Shown: positions 31,688 to 40,318, counted from the first letter of the stretch. The stretch: DNA of 64,000 nt from Mycobacterium sp. WUMAC-067 (GCF_020217485.1 NZ_JAEKMI010000002.1:124001-188000), one strand, 5' to 3'. Translations and numbers: made by a program. Notes: a model not told the origin generated them from the letters alone.

Positions 31688-32269
31688 GTGCGCAAATGGA
31701 AGCGCGTCGAGACCGCGGACGGTCCCCATTTCCGGTCGGCCCTGGCGTCCCACGAGGCGGCCCTGCTCAAGAACCTGGCAACCGCGATGATCGGTCTGCT
31801 CGATGAGCGTGAATCCTCTTCGCCGGCAGACGAACTCGAGGAGATCACCGGCATCAAGACCGGCAACGCCGAACCGCCGAAGGACCCGACCCTGCGCCGG
31901 CTGCTGCCCGACTTCTACCGTGACGACGACCAGGACACCGCGCCTCCCGATGCCGCGGAGAGCCTGAACGCCGCGCTGCGCAGCCTGCACGAGCCGGGCA
32001 TCGTCGAGGCCAAACGCGTTGCGGCACAGCGGTTGCTGAGCACCGTCCCCGAGGACGGCGGCAAGTTCGAGCTGAGCGAGGACGACGCAAACTGTTGGAT
32101 CGGGGCCGTCAACGATATCCGGCTGACGTTGGGCGTCATGCTCGAGGTCGGACCGGAGGGCCCCGAGCAGTTGCCGGCCGATCATCCACTGGCCGTGCAC
32201 TACGACGTCTATCAGTGGCTGACCGTCCTGCAGGAGTACCTGGTGTTGGTGCTCATGGGGTCCCGGTGA
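31688..32269 (+). CDS. DUF2017 family protein
   Basis: 193 residues from a GTG at 31688, 24 bp behind clpS. It begins VRKWKRVETADGPHFRSALASHEA and has no known catalytic motif. A conserved C-terminal stretch (NDIRLTLGVMLEV...YDVYQWLTVLQEYLVLVLMG) defines the DUF2017 family, which lies next to clpS across actinobacteria. The constant pairing suggests a role linked to ClpS-dependent proteolysis, but this is inferred from context only. It overlaps or abuts the next gene and is counterpart of Rv1332. Confidence 0.9.
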   Translation: MRKWKRVETADGPHFRSALASHEAALLKNLATAMIGLLDERESSSPADELEEITGIKTGNAEPPKDPTLRRLLPDFYRDDDQDTAPPDAAESLNAALRSLHEPGIVEAKRVAAQRLLSTVPEDGGKFELSEDDANCWIGAVNDIRLTLGVMLEVGPEGPEQLPADHPLAVHYDVYQWLTVLQEYLVLVLMGSR

Positions 32270-32274
32270 CCGCG

Positions 32275-33327
<1,053 letters not shown>

Positions 33328-33343
33328 GGAATCCGCCTGCCAC

Positions 33344-33391
33344 GCCGGTAGCCTTGACCATGCTGGAAACGCGCTGGAAGGGCAGCTATGG
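33344..33391 (+). pseudogene. Relic of the cysM 3' end
   Basis: In this frame 16 codons read [16 protein letters not shown], against AGSLDDAETALEGQLW at the C terminus of M. tuberculosis CysM as I recall it (13 of 16 identical). In M. tuberculosis the same bases run into the start of the rhomboid gene, and they do so here (ATG at 33388 inside CTATGG). No stop follows in the cysM frame, and nothing of mec, cysO or the rest of cysM lies between 33328 and 33343. This looks like a deletion scar. Confidence 0.7.
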
Positions 33392-34059
33392 GTAAGACCG
33401 CGCCGAGGGCACCCGCCGCCCAGGCGAAAACGCGGTCCACGCCGATCGTGGGCGCCGCCACGATCCTCACCTTCGTCGTGTTGCTGTACCTCGTCGAGCT
33501 GATCGACCAGATGTCCCGGCATTCGCTGGACGCCAACGGCATTCGGCCGCTGGAGGTCGACGGCCTGTGGGGCATCGTCTTCTCCCCGCTCTTGCACGCG
33601 AGCTGGGAACATCTGATGGCCAACACGGTGCCGCTGCTCGTGCTGGGATTCCTCATGACGCTGGCCGGGCTGTCCCGGTTCGTGTGGGCGACCGCCATCG
33701 TGTGGATCCTGGGCGGTTTCGGCACCTGGCTCATCGGCGACGTCGGCAGCAGCTGCGGCCCCACCGACCACATCGGGGCTTCCGGCCTGATTTTCGGCTG
33801 GCTCGCCTTCCTGCTGGTGTTCGGGATATTTGTCCGCCGGGTGTCCAGCATCATCATCGGGCTGGTCGTGATGTTCGCCTACGGCGGCGTCCTGTTCGGC
33901 GCCATGCCGGTCCTCGGAGTCTGCGGTGGCGTGTCCTGGCAGGGGCATTTGTGCGGGGCGATCGCCGGCGTCGTGGCCGCCTATTGGCTGTCCGCCCCGG
34001 AACGCAAGGCCCGGACCGGAAGGACGGCCGGCACCGCGTCGCCGCGCCCCAAGACATGA
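33388..34059 (+). CDS. Rhomboid family intramembrane serine protease
   Basis: 223 residues, six predicted membrane segments. The catalytic Ser lies in GASGLIFG (about residues 131-138) and the catalytic His in SWQGHLCGA near the last membrane segment. The first-loop motif [14 protein letters not shown] is conserved. It corresponds to M. tuberculosis Rv1337, an active-type rhomboid. The ATG overlaps the cysM relic and the stop overlaps the murI start (ATGA), so it is translationally coupled to murI. Substrates are unknown. Confidence 0.93.
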   Translation: MGKTAPRAPAAQAKTRSTPIVGAATILTFVVLLYLVELIDQMSRHSLDANGIRPLEVDGLWGIVFSPLLHASWEHLMANTVPLLVLGFLMTLAGLSRFVWATAIVWILGGFGTWLIGDVGSSCGPTDHIGASGLIFGWLAFLLVFGIFVRRVSSIIIGLVVMFAYGGVLFGAMPVLGVCGGVSWQGHLCGAIAGVVAAYWLSAPERKARTGRTAGTASPRPKT

Positions 34060-34871
34060 GCGGCCCACTGGCTCCCGTCGGGGTCTTCGACTCCGGTGTC
34101 GGGGGACTCACCGTCGCGCGGGCGATCATCGACCAGCTGCCCGACGAGGACATCATCTACGTCGGCGACACCGGCCACGGGCCCTACGGCCCGCTGAGCA
34201 TCCCCGACGTTCGGGCGCACGCGTTGGCCATCGGCGACGACCTCGTCGGCCGCGGCGTCAAGGCGTTGGTCATCGCCTGCAACACGGCATCCGCGGCCTG
34301 CCTGCGCGACGCTCGCGAACGCTACGACGTGCCCGTCGTCGAGGTGATCCTGCCCGCGGTGCGCCGCGCCGCCGCCACCACGCGCAACGGACGCATCGGC
34401 GTCATCGGCACCCAGGCGACCATCAACTCGCACGCTTACCAGGACGCGTTCGCCGCCGCCCGCGACACCGAGATCACCGCGGTGGCCTGCCCCCGGTTCG
34501 TCGACTTCGTCGAGCGCGGCGTGACGAGCGGGCGTCAGGTGCTCGGGCTGGCCGAGGGCTACCTGGAGCCGCTGCAGCGCGCGCAGGTCGACACGCTGGT
34601 GCTCGGATGCACGCACTACCCACTGCTGTCGGGCCTCATCCAGCTGGCGATGGGTGAGCACGTGACGCTGGTGTCCAGTGCGGAGGAAACCGCCAAGGAA
34701 GTCCTTCGGGTGCTCACCGAGCGGGATCTGCTTCGCCCTCATGACGTGTCGCCCGCGACTCGGGTCTTCGAAGCCACCGGCGACCCCGAGGCATTCACGA
34801 CATTGGCGGCCCGCTTCCTCGGTCCCGCCGTCTCCGGAGTACGGCCTGTTCAACAGGTGCGCATTGACTGA
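34056..34871 (+). CDS. murI: Glutamate racemase MurI
   Basis: 271 residues. It makes D-glutamate for peptidoglycan. The two catalytic cysteines lie in [11 protein letters not shown] (about residue 75) and [11 protein letters not shown] (about residue 187). The N-terminal [16 protein letters not shown] and the [12 protein letters not shown] loop are standard. Start ATG at 34056 overlaps the rhomboid stop by 4 bp. Length and motifs match Rv1338. Confidence 0.97.
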   Translation: MSGPLAPVGVFDSGVGGLTVARAIIDQLPDEDIIYVGDTGHGPYGPLSIPDVRAHALAIGDDLVGRGVKALVIACNTASAACLRDARERYDVPVVEVILPAVRRAAATTRNGRIGVIGTQATINSHAYQDAFAAARDTEITAVACPRFVDFVERGVTSGRQVLGLAEGYLEPLQRAQVDTLVLGCTHYPLLSGLIQLAMGEHVTLVSSAEETAKEVLRVLTERDLLRPHDVSPATRVFEATGDPEAFTTLAARFLGPAVSGVRPVQQVRID

Positions 34872-34898
34872 CGGCCGGGCGAGATTCTCGTCACACCA

Positions 34899-35726
34899 AT
34901 GCGGCCATGTTTTCGTCATGGTCCCGTCGGGCATGGCACAGTAGTGTCCGTGCGAATAACCGTGCTCGGCTGCTCGGGCAGCGTGGTGGGTCCGGATTCG
35001 CCTGCGTCGGGTTATCTGCTCCGGGCACCGGACACGCCGCCGTTGGTCATCGACTTCGGCGGGGGTGTTCTCGGCGCACTGCAGCGCTACGCCGACCCCG
35101 GTTCCGTGCACGTGTTGTTGTCGCATTTGCACGCCGATCACTGTCTGGATTTGCCCGGATTGTTCGTGTGGCGGCGCTATCACCCGACGCGCCCGCTCGG
35201 GAAGGCGTTGCTGTACGGCCCCGGCGACACCTGGTCGCGGCTGGGTGCGGCGTCCTCACCCTACGGCGGTGAGATCGACGATTGTTCGGACATCTTCGAC
35301 GTTCGCCACTGGGTCGACGGCGAGCCGGTGACGGTCGGGGCGCTGACGGTGACGCCGCGCGTGGTGGCTCATCCGACCGAGTCCTACGGATTGCGCATCA
35401 CCGATTCGTCGGGCGCATCGTTCGTCTACAGCGGTGACACCGGCGCCTGCGATCAGCTCGTCGAGCTGGCGCGCGACGCCGACGTCTTTCTCTGCGAGGC
35501 GTCCTGGACGCATTCGGCGGACCGGCCGCCCGCGCTGCATCTGTCGGGGACCGAGGCGGGGCGGGCCGCGGCCGAGGCCGGCGTTCGCGAACTGCTGCTG
35601 ACGCACATCCCGCCGTGGACCTCGCGTGAGGACGTGATCAGTGAGGCCAAGGCCGAGTTCGACGGTCCCGTGCATGCGGTGGTGTGCGGTGAGACGTTCG
35701 ATATCCGCCGCTCCGAGAGGGTCTGA
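34899..35726 (+). CDS. Metallo-beta-lactamase-fold cAMP phosphodiesterase (Rv1339-like)
   Basis: 275 residues from the ATG at 34899, or 260 from a GTG at 34944. The stretch GHGTVVSVRITVLGCSG is conserved with M. tuberculosis Rv1339. The fold is shown by VLGCSGSVVGPDSPASGYLL and the metal site HLHADHCLD. A second set of ligands is seen in VAHPTESYG, YSGDTG and LLTHIPPW. Rv1339 has been described as an atypical class II cAMP phosphodiesterase, which makes cAMP turnover the likely role here. The window also encodes two cyclases. RNase Z-like activity is the alternative for this fold. Confidence 0.88.
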   Translation: MRPCFRHGPVGHGTVVSVRITVLGCSGSVVGPDSPASGYLLRAPDTPPLVIDFGGGVLGALQRYADPGSVHVLLSHLHADHCLDLPGLFVWRRYHPTRPLGKALLYGPGDTWSRLGAASSPYGGEIDDCSDIFDVRHWVDGEPVTVGALTVTPRVVAHPTESYGLRITDSSGASFVYSGDTGACDQLVELARDADVFLCEASWTHSADRPPALHLSGTEAGRAAAEAGVRELLLTHIPPWTSREDVISEAKAEFDGPVHAVVCGETFDIRRSERV

Positions 35727-35749
35727 GTACTCCACGTTAGGGTTGCGTC

Positions 35750-36529
35750 GTGACGAGACGAGAAGACGGCCGCCTTGACGACGAGCTTCGGCCCGTCGTC
35801 ATCACCCGCGGTTTCACCGAGCACCCCGCCGGTTCGGTACTGATCGAATTCGGCCAGACCAAGGTCATGTGCACCGCCAGCGTGACCGAGGGTGTGCCGC
35901 GCTGGCGCAAGGGTTCGGGTCTGGGGTGGCTGACCGCGGAGTACGCGATGTTGCCGTCGGCGACCCATACGCGCTCGGACCGCGAATCGGTGAAGGGGCG
36001 GCTGTCGGGGCGGACCCAGGAGATCAGCCGGCTGATCGGGCGGTCGCTGCGGGCGTGCATCGACCTGGCGGCGTTGGGGGAGAACACAATTGCCGTCGAC
36101 TGTGACGTGTTGCAGGCCGACGGGGGTACCCGCACCGCGGCCATCACGGGTGCGTTCGTGGCGCTGGCCGATGCGGTGACGTATCTCGGGGCGGCGGGCA
36201 AGCTGTCCGATCCCCGACCGTTGTCGTGCGCCATCGCGGCGGTCAGCGTCGGAGTGGTCGACGGCCGGGTCCGGGTGGATCTGCCCTATGAGGAGGACGC
36301 CCGCGCCGAGGTGGACATGAACGTCGTCGCCACCGACACCGGGACCCTCGTCGAGGTCCAGGGGACCGGCGAGGGGGCGACCTTCCCGCGTTCGACGTTG
36401 GACAAGCTGCTCGACGTGGCGTTGGCCGCCTGCGACAAGTTGTTCGCCGCCCAGCGCGAGGCATTGGCGCAGCCGTACCCCGGTGAGCTCCCCGAGGGAG
36501 CTCCGGCGCCGAAGGCGTTCGGCAGCTGA
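35750..36529 (+). CDS. rphA: Ribonuclease PH
   Basis: 259 residues from a GTG at 35750. It trims tRNA 3' ends with phosphate. Motifs: the N-terminal [28 protein letters not shown], then [41 protein letters not shown] with the phosphate-binding arginines. The Asp-rich [19 protein letters not shown] is also intact, as is the C-terminal [22 protein letters not shown]. It forms a hexameric ring in other species. It lies 2 bp ahead of the next gene, so the two are one operon. Confidence 0.97.
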   Translation: MTRREDGRLDDELRPVVITRGFTEHPAGSVLIEFGQTKVMCTASVTEGVPRWRKGSGLGWLTAEYAMLPSATHTRSDRESVKGRLSGRTQEISRLIGRSLRACIDLAALGENTIAVDCDVLQADGGTRTAAITGAFVALADAVTYLGAAGKLSDPRPLSCAIAAVSVGVVDGRVRVDLPYEEDARAEVDMNVVATDTGTLVEVQGTGEGATFPRSTLDKLLDVALAACDKLFAAQREALAQPYPGELPEGAPAPKAFGS

Positions 36530-36531
36530 CC

Positions 36532-37170
36532 GTGCCCGATGGTGACGACCCGCCGCGCCCGTCACGCCTACTGGTCGCCAGCCGCAACACGAAGAAGCTG
36601 GTCGAGTTGCGCCGGGTGCTCGACGCCGCCGGCCTGACGGGCTTGACGTTGGTGTCGCTCGACGATGTGGCCCCGTTCGAGGAGGCGCCGGAGACGGGCG
36701 CGATCTTCGAGGAGAACGCGTTGGCCAAGGCGCGTGACGCGTTCACCGCGAGCGGGTTGCCCAGTGTGGCAGACGATTCCGGGCTGGAGGTGGCCGCGCT
36801 CAACGGCATGCCCGGAGTGCTGTCGGCGCGCTGGTCGGGCAACCACGGCGACGACGCCGGCAACACCGCCTTGCTGCTGGCGCAAATGCGCGACGTGCCC
36901 GATGAACGGCGCGGCGCGGCGTTCGTGTCCGCCTGCGCGCTGGTGTCGGGGGCCGGTGAGGTCGTCGTGCGCGGCGAATGGCCCGGCAGCATCGCCCGGG
37001 AACCGCGCGGCGACGGCGGTTTCGGGTATGACCCGGTTTTCGTGCCCGACGGGTGCGAGCGCACGGCGGCCGAGCTCAGCCCGAGTGAGAAGGACGCGGT
37101 CTCGCATCGCGGTCGCGCGCTGCGGCTGCTGTTGCCGTCGCTCGAGACGCTGGCCCGGTCCGAGGGCTGA
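36532..37170 (+). CDS. Non-canonical purine NTP pyrophosphatase (RdgB/HAM1)
   Basis: 212 residues from a GTG at 36532, two bases behind the RNase PH stop. It hydrolyses dITP, ITP and XTP to keep deaminated purines out of DNA and RNA. Motifs: LLVASRNTKKLVELRRVL at the N terminus, FEENALAKARDA, VADDSGLEVAALNGMPGVLSARWSG, and GDGGFGYDPVFVP followed by SHRGRAL near the C terminus. The rph-rdgB pairing is common in bacteria. Counterpart of Rv1341. Confidence 0.95.
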   Translation: MPDGDDPPRPSRLLVASRNTKKLVELRRVLDAAGLTGLTLVSLDDVAPFEEAPETGAIFEENALAKARDAFTASGLPSVADDSGLEVAALNGMPGVLSARWSGNHGDDAGNTALLLAQMRDVPDERRGAAFVSACALVSGAGEVVVRGEWPGSIAREPRGDGGFGYDPVFVPDGCERTAAELSPSEKDAVSHRGRALRLLLPSLETLARSEG

Positions 37171-37218
37171 ATCCCCGGTCCCTTGCGAGGCATGGGCCAC
37201 ACGGGTCACGGGTGCGGC

Positions 37219-37569
37219 CTACAAGCCGAAGCGGGCTTTGACCTCTCGGGTTTGGAAGTGCTCGACGATGATCCCGAGCAGCGGGATGGTCCCCGACAGC
37301 AGCACGCCGACCGTCTTACCGATCGGCCAGCGCACCTTGATCGCCAGGTTGAACGCGGTCAGCACGTAGATGAAATACACCCAGCCGTGGACCACTTCGA
37401 TCCACCGGATCTCGTGGTCGAAAACCAGGTGCGAGACGATCTCGTAGCACAGCGCGATGAGCCACAGACCCGTCGTCCAGGCCATGATCCGGTAGCCGAG
37501 CAAGGCGGTGCGGATCTTGTCGGCGGGCACTGCGGGCACTGATCCGCCGGGCGTCTGCGGAGTGGTCAT
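37219..37569 (-). CDS. DUF3817 family membrane protein
   Basis: 116 residues from the ATG at 37569. Three or four hydrophobic segments (about residues 27-47, 58-78 and 84-104) with a basic loop before the last. The motif GYRIMAWTTGLWLIALCYEIV and HGWVYFIYVLTAFNLAIKVRW define the DUF3817 family. No activity is known. It overlaps the lprD stop by 4 bp (ATGA), so the pair is translationally coupled. Matches Rv1342c. Confidence 0.9.
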   Translation of the reverse strand: MTTPQTPGGSVPAVPADKIRTALLGYRIMAWTTGLWLIALCYEIVSHLVFDHEIRWIEVVHGWVYFIYVLTAFNLAIKVRWPIGKTVGVLLSGTIPLLGIIVEHFQTREVKARFGL

Positions 37570-37946
37570 GCGGTTGTCCTCTTTTGTTTTTCGGCGTCTT
37601 GCGCGGCGAGCTCGGCCAGGTAGTTGTTGTACTCCCGCAGCGCCGGGTCGTCGGGCGGCTGGGGCGTGCGCGTGGGTCGCTCGGGCAGCAGCCCGGCGGG
37701 TATCTCCGTCATGGCGTCGTTGCTGCGCGGCTGTGGTGGTTCCTCTTCGTAGCGCACGAATTTGCGGTACGCGTACACACAGAACCAGGCGAACAGCGGC
37801 CACTGCAGCGCGTAGCCGAGGTTCTGAAACGAGCCGGAGACGGATTGGAACCTGGTCCACTGCCACCAGCCCAGGGCCAGGCAGCCGCACGCCGCGACGA
37901 TCACCAGCGCGATCAGCGCGGGTCTGCGACGGTGTGTAGTGGACAC
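37566..37946 (-). CDS. lprD: Putative lipoprotein LprD
   Basis: 126 residues from a GTG at 37946 (VSTTHRRRPALIALVIVAACG). A basic N terminus, a hydrophobic stretch and VAAC (Cys about 20) fit a lipobox, and a second hydrophobic segment (about 46-62, GYALQWPLFAWFCVYAY) suggests membrane anchoring. The C-terminal part is polar and charged. Matches M. tuberculosis Rv1343c (lprD), whose function is unknown. The lipoprotein call is from the annotation of that gene; a simple two-segment membrane protein is also possible. It ends the run upstream of tRNA-Leu. Confidence 0.85.
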   Translation of the reverse strand: MSTTHRRRPALIALVIVAACGCLALGWWQWTRFQSVSGSFQNLGYALQWPLFAWFCVYAYRKFVRYEEEPPQPRSNDAMTEIPAGLLPERPTRTPQPPDDPALREYNNYLAELAAQDAEKQKRTTA

Positions 37947-38024
37947 CTCTTGACCGTACCGCGCGCCAGTAAGCGCCCGTCGCCAATAAGTTGGCCATGT
38001 CACAAGCGATACGATCGGCAAGCC

Positions 38025-38108
38025 GCGGGCGTGGCGAAATTGGCAGACGCGATGGTTTTAGGTGCCATTGCTCGAAAGAGCTTGAGGGTTCGAGTCCCTC
38101 CGCCCGCA
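38025..38108 (+). tRNA. tRNA-Leu (anticodon UAG)
   Basis: 84 bases. Acceptor stem GCGGGCG pairs with CGCCCGC, with discriminator A. The anticodon arm ATGGT-TTTAGGT-GCCAT gives anticodon UAG, reading CUA. A long variable arm (TTGCTCGAAAGAGCTT) marks a class II tRNA, and the T arm is GAGGG-TTCGAGT-CCCTC. No CCA is encoded. Its 3' end is the left attachment site of the island that follows. Confidence 0.95.
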
Positions 38109-38109
38109 C
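38085..38109 (+). repeat. attL: 3' end of tRNA-Leu
   Basis: Starts at AGGGTTCGAG and ends at CCGCCCGCAC; identical over 25 bp to 40261-40285. It spans the T arm and acceptor strand, the usual crossover zone of tyrosine integrases. The next base differs between the copies (T here, A at the right end). Confidence 0.85.
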
Positions 38110-38170
38110 TGATGTTTATGCAGTTCAGGTGGTGTTTTCGGCTCCATCCTGGCCAGCCGTGGTCACACTA

Positions 38171-38178
38171 TGAGCACA
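38171..38178 (+). promoter_or_regulatory. Putative integrase arm-type repeat, left end
   Basis: TGAGCACA followed by CTTCA, 61 bp inside the left repeat. The same 8-mer occurs twice near the right end (40149-40156, 40160-40167), the second continuing ACTTCA. Arm-type binding sites of tyrosine integrases often look like this. Confidence 0.45.
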
Positions 38179-38334
38179 CTTCAAACGCGCGTGGTCGCTG
38201 TGGCAAACACCGTCTTGGCGCTCGCCTTCGGCGCGTACCGCGCCTGCAGGTTCTCGGCGCCGTGGTGGTGAACCGAGCTGAGAATTGAGTAGATCGTCCC
38301 GACGGACCTTAGACCTACTTCATGAGCAACAAAC

Positions 38335-39011
38335 CTAAGTCCCGAAGCCGCTTGCGGTACCCACAAAGGAAACAAGAAGTCCCCAAATCGCCCAGGTCAG
38401 GTCGAGTGCTTGTCGGCTGTCGAGGTTCCGGTCGAATGTCTGGATCTGAGTGGCCGTGTGTGCCTTCATGTTTCGCTCTAACTCCGTCACGGTATCTTTG
38501 ACCCCATCGATATCCAGCCTCAATTTGGTGATATTGATCGCCATCTCCGATGCCTCGCCGGTTCTGTCGTTCACGTACTGAACAAGGCGTTTGACCTGCT
38601 CGTCGAGGCTCTGGGTGATGTCGATGATGTGCGCCGGCGGCGTTTGCGTGACACCCACGCGCCCAAACTTTGCCGTTGACTGGATAGTTGGACAGTGATC
38701 GTTTGGGGCAGGCGCAAGAGCCGTCCCCAGAACATCTTGATCCCGTTGACAATTCGCACCGAGACGGATTGGGCATACGTTGCTCGGACATAGGCGCGGA
38801 GCAAACCATAGAAAGCGACCAGCGCCCCCATCGCCTGGATTTCGACGGCGATGTTTTTCCGGCTGAGTAAGCAATGTCGGACAAAGAGCCAATGTGCATT
38901 CCACCCGATGGCGGCGCTGCCGGTGTGTTGCCCAACCAACACGGTGGCCGCAAGTATTGCGGCGACGCTACACAGCGCTTTGAGCAACAAACGGGCATCA
39001 TCACGTCCCAT
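38335..39011 (-). pseudogene. Island membrane/coiled-coil protein, frameshifted
   Basis: The N-terminal part (39011 to about 38662, MGRDDARLLLKALCSVAAIL) has two hydrophobic segments. The C-terminal part (about 38662 to 38335) is in another frame. It reads VGVTQTPPAHIIDITQSLDE, then a coiled-coil-like helix (KLRLDIDGVKDTVTELERNMK) and a last membrane segment (TWAIWGLLVSFVGTASG). Joined near 38655-38667 they give about 226 residues with protein-like composition throughout; either frame alone becomes Arg/Ser-rich after the junction. This suggests one gene broken by a small indel. Two separate genes (second start GTG near 38662) or programmed frameshifting are alternatives. Function unknown. The start lies 12 bp behind the gene at 39024-39296. 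Confidence 0.55.
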
Positions 39012-39023
39012 GCGGATTTTTGC

Positions 39024-39296
39024 TCAATTCGCCTTGCGGCGAATCACATTGCCCGCCGCCCAGCCTGGCCCCGGCTGCGGCTCGCCTTCGAAGAAAATCG
39101 TGAACGTCCAACGGCCTGCGTCATCGCGGTCGATCCGCCACGACCGCGACGAACCGTCCCGGACGCGCTCGATTGTTACCCATTGATCATTGAACACGTC
39201 AAACAGGCAGTCGCCTACTTGCACGGCAGAGGCCGGAACAATCGCGCGGTCGGATTCGGGAACATCGTGGATGTGCACCGGGGGCTTGGCGGTCAT
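39024..39296 (-). CDS. Island small protein, unknown
   Basis: 90 residues from the ATG at 39296. Sequence features are VQVGDCLFDVFNDQWVTIERV and GRWTFTIFFEGEPQPGPGWA, which suggest a small beta-rich fold. No membrane segment or catalytic motif is seen. It stands 11 bp behind the 27-residue frame and 12 bp before the frameshifted membrane gene, so it is part of the same transcript. Protein-like composition and tight packing support coding. Family unknown to me; phage-like small proteins have similar layout. Confidence 0.6.
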   Translation of the reverse strand: MTAKPPVHIHDVPESDRAIVPASAVQVGDCLFDVFNDQWVTIERVRDGSSRSWRIDRDDAGRWTFTIFFEGEPQPGPGWAAGNVIRRKAN

Positions 39297-39307
39297 GCCT
39301 GGCGACG

Positions 39308-39391
39308 CTAGCGCCGGATAGTGGGCATACGGAAGTGGTATGCCACCGGCGTGTCTCGCAACACTTCGCGCACCCGGTCCAGCGCGGCCAC
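39308..39391 (-). CDS. Very short island reading frame
   Basis: 27 codons from a GTG whose first base is the last base of the previous stop (TAGTG). The protein reads VAALDRVREVLRDTPVAYHF and ends RMPTIRR. It may be a real small gene, the end of a longer decayed one, or chance. Support comes only from the overlap and its fit between two neighbours. Confidence 0.3.
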   Translation of the reverse strand: MAALDRVREVLRDTPVAYHFRMPTIRR

Positions 39392-39519
39392 TATGGCAGC
39401 GTTATCGGGTCACGCCCGAGCCGATCCTCGTACCATGTGGCGGCGGGGGCAGGATCGAATTCATGACCCTGCAACGCGGCGGCTTCAATAGTTGTCCACG
39501 GTTGATTTGACGCCGACAC
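39391..39519 (-). CDS. Short island reading frame, 42 residues
   Basis: 42 codons from a GTG at 39519 (VSASNQPWTTIEAAALQGHE), continuing FDPAPAATWYEDRLGRDPITLP. GGGACAG lies upstream. The composition (Trp, acidic and aromatic residues) is protein-like, not like a shadow frame. It shares a TAGTG overlap with the next frame. It could be a small regulator or the C-terminal end of a decayed gene. The 137 bp before it (39520-39656) show no convincing frame. Confidence 0.4.
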   Translation of the reverse strand: MSASNQPWTTIEAAALQGHEFDPAPAATWYEDRLGRDPITLP

Positions 39520-39656
39520 GTCGGCGTCTGTCCCACGCCGACGAAAACACCCTAGCGTTGCGTTGAGCCAGGGTGTCTAGTCACCACGCACCAAGTCTGA
39601 GCGCCGCGCTGTCCCCGAATTGGTGAGTTCTGGTTTATGAGGGGATTGCGCGGGCA

Positions 39657-39812
39657 CTACGATTCGGCGAGTTCCTTGACTCGTGGATCGACCTCGCGGC
39701 CCGTCTTTTCACTGGCAGCTACCGCCGCCTGCGCGGCGGCCTTGCGCACGTCGAGGCTGCGTTGCTCGGTTCGGGGGCCGTTATCCGATGTGTGTTCCGT
39801 TGTCATCTTCAT
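39657..39812 (-). CDS. Small charged island protein, 51 residues
   Basis: 51 residues from an ATG at 39812, directly after AAGGGGATG. It begins MKMTTEHTSDNGPRTEQRSL and continues with an Ala-rich helix ending VDPRVKELAES. It is soluble and highly charged with no Cys or Trp. It starts 5 bp behind the stop of the membrane protein at 39818-40090, so the two form a pair. The size and pairing resemble small regulator or antitoxin-like genes, but no family is recognised. Confidence 0.6.
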   Translation of the reverse strand: MKMTTEHTSDNGPRTEQRSLDVRKAAAQAAVAASEKTGREVDPRVKELAES

Positions 39813-39817
39813 CCCCT

Positions 39818-40090
39818 TCACGTCCCGCCCAATGCCGTCTGCTCCGCGATGATCTGAATGATCTCGGAATCGTCTTTAGTCGCCAGTTTAGAAGCCGCCA
39901 GCTTAGAGAGCATCTTCCAGCCAACTACGGCTTCGTCATACTCAGTGGTGAACGTACGCTCAAATGCCCACTGTGTGCGCCTCCACCACTCACTGCGCCT
40001 GTCGGCCTGATTCTTCTGTTGCCACGTGACGATGACGCCGATGGTCGCTAAGCCCCCGACGATCAGCGTCACCCATGCTTGCGCGGGCAT
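39818..40090 (-). CDS. Small membrane-anchored island protein
   Basis: 90 residues from the ATG at 40090. One N-terminal membrane segment (WVTLIVGGLATIGVIVTW) is followed by a basic, helical cytoplasmic part (QQKNQADRRSEWWRRTQWAF) and a polar C terminus. It is the first gene of the island's minus-strand run, about 60-70 bp inside the TGAGCACA repeats. The architecture resembles single-span mycobacterial phage or island proteins. No function can be given. Confidence 0.65.
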   Translation of the reverse strand: MPAQAWVTLIVGGLATIGVIVTWQQKNQADRRSEWWRRTQWAFERTFTTEYDEAVVGWKMLSKLAASKLATKDDSEIIQIIAEQTALGGT

Positions 40091-40148
40091 CTGTCCACTA
40101 TCGCAGATCGGACCCAGCTACGTTGCACGTCGCGAGCAATCACACTCG

Positions 40149-40167
40149 TGAGCACATTTTGAGCACA
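40149..40167 (+). promoter_or_regulatory. Putative arm-type repeats, right end
   Basis: Two direct copies of TGAGCACA, 11 bp apart (40149-40156 and 40160-40167), about 95 bp inside the right repeat. See the matching site at 38171. Confidence 0.5.
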
Positions 40168-40260
40168 ACTTCAGCGGAGTTGCACATAACTCATTTGAAC
40201 CCATCTGACCCTAAAGAGCAGGTCAGTTCGGACTTGAGCGATTGAACAGGATAGCTGAAT

Positions 40261-40285
40261 AGGGTTCGAGTCCCTCCGCCCGCAC
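40261..40285 (+). repeat. attR: duplicated tRNA-Leu 3' end
   Basis: Perfect copy of 38085-38109. The preceding bases (GGATAGCTGAAT) do not continue as a tRNA, so this is only the 3' fragment. The chromosomal sequence resumes just after it with the DUF393 gene. Confidence 0.85.
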
Positions 40286-40318
40286 AGATCTTCAACGCCC
40301 GTCAGCAGCGGACGCGCC

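Larger units (their letters stand above)
38085..40285. mobile_element. 2.2-kb mini-island integrated at tRNA-Leu, no integrase seen
   Basis: A 25-bp direct repeat of the tRNA-Leu 3' end bounds the element (38085-38109 and 40261-40285), a spacing of 2176 bp. The contents are six short, mostly abutting reading frames on the minus strand and TGAGCACA repeats near both ends. GC content is lower than in the flanks in places (for example 38700-39000). No tyrosine or serine integrase, excisionase or replication gene is recognisable. M. tuberculosis lacks this segment at its tRNA-Leu as I recall; mbtL-mbtK genes follow there. It is best read as a decayed prophage or genomic island, or as a satellite moved by an integrase from elsewhere. 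Confidence 0.8.

Noticed and set aside
38181..38375. A 64-residue frame at the left end of the island as an integrase remnant
   Set aside because: No tyrosine-recombinase motif (R..H..R..Y) is seen; the end near a TGAGCACA site was tempting but not enough.
38315..39004. A 229-residue frame over the island membrane gene
   Set aside because: Low-complexity Arg/His/Ser composition; the two other frames carry the hydrophobic and coiled-coil segments.
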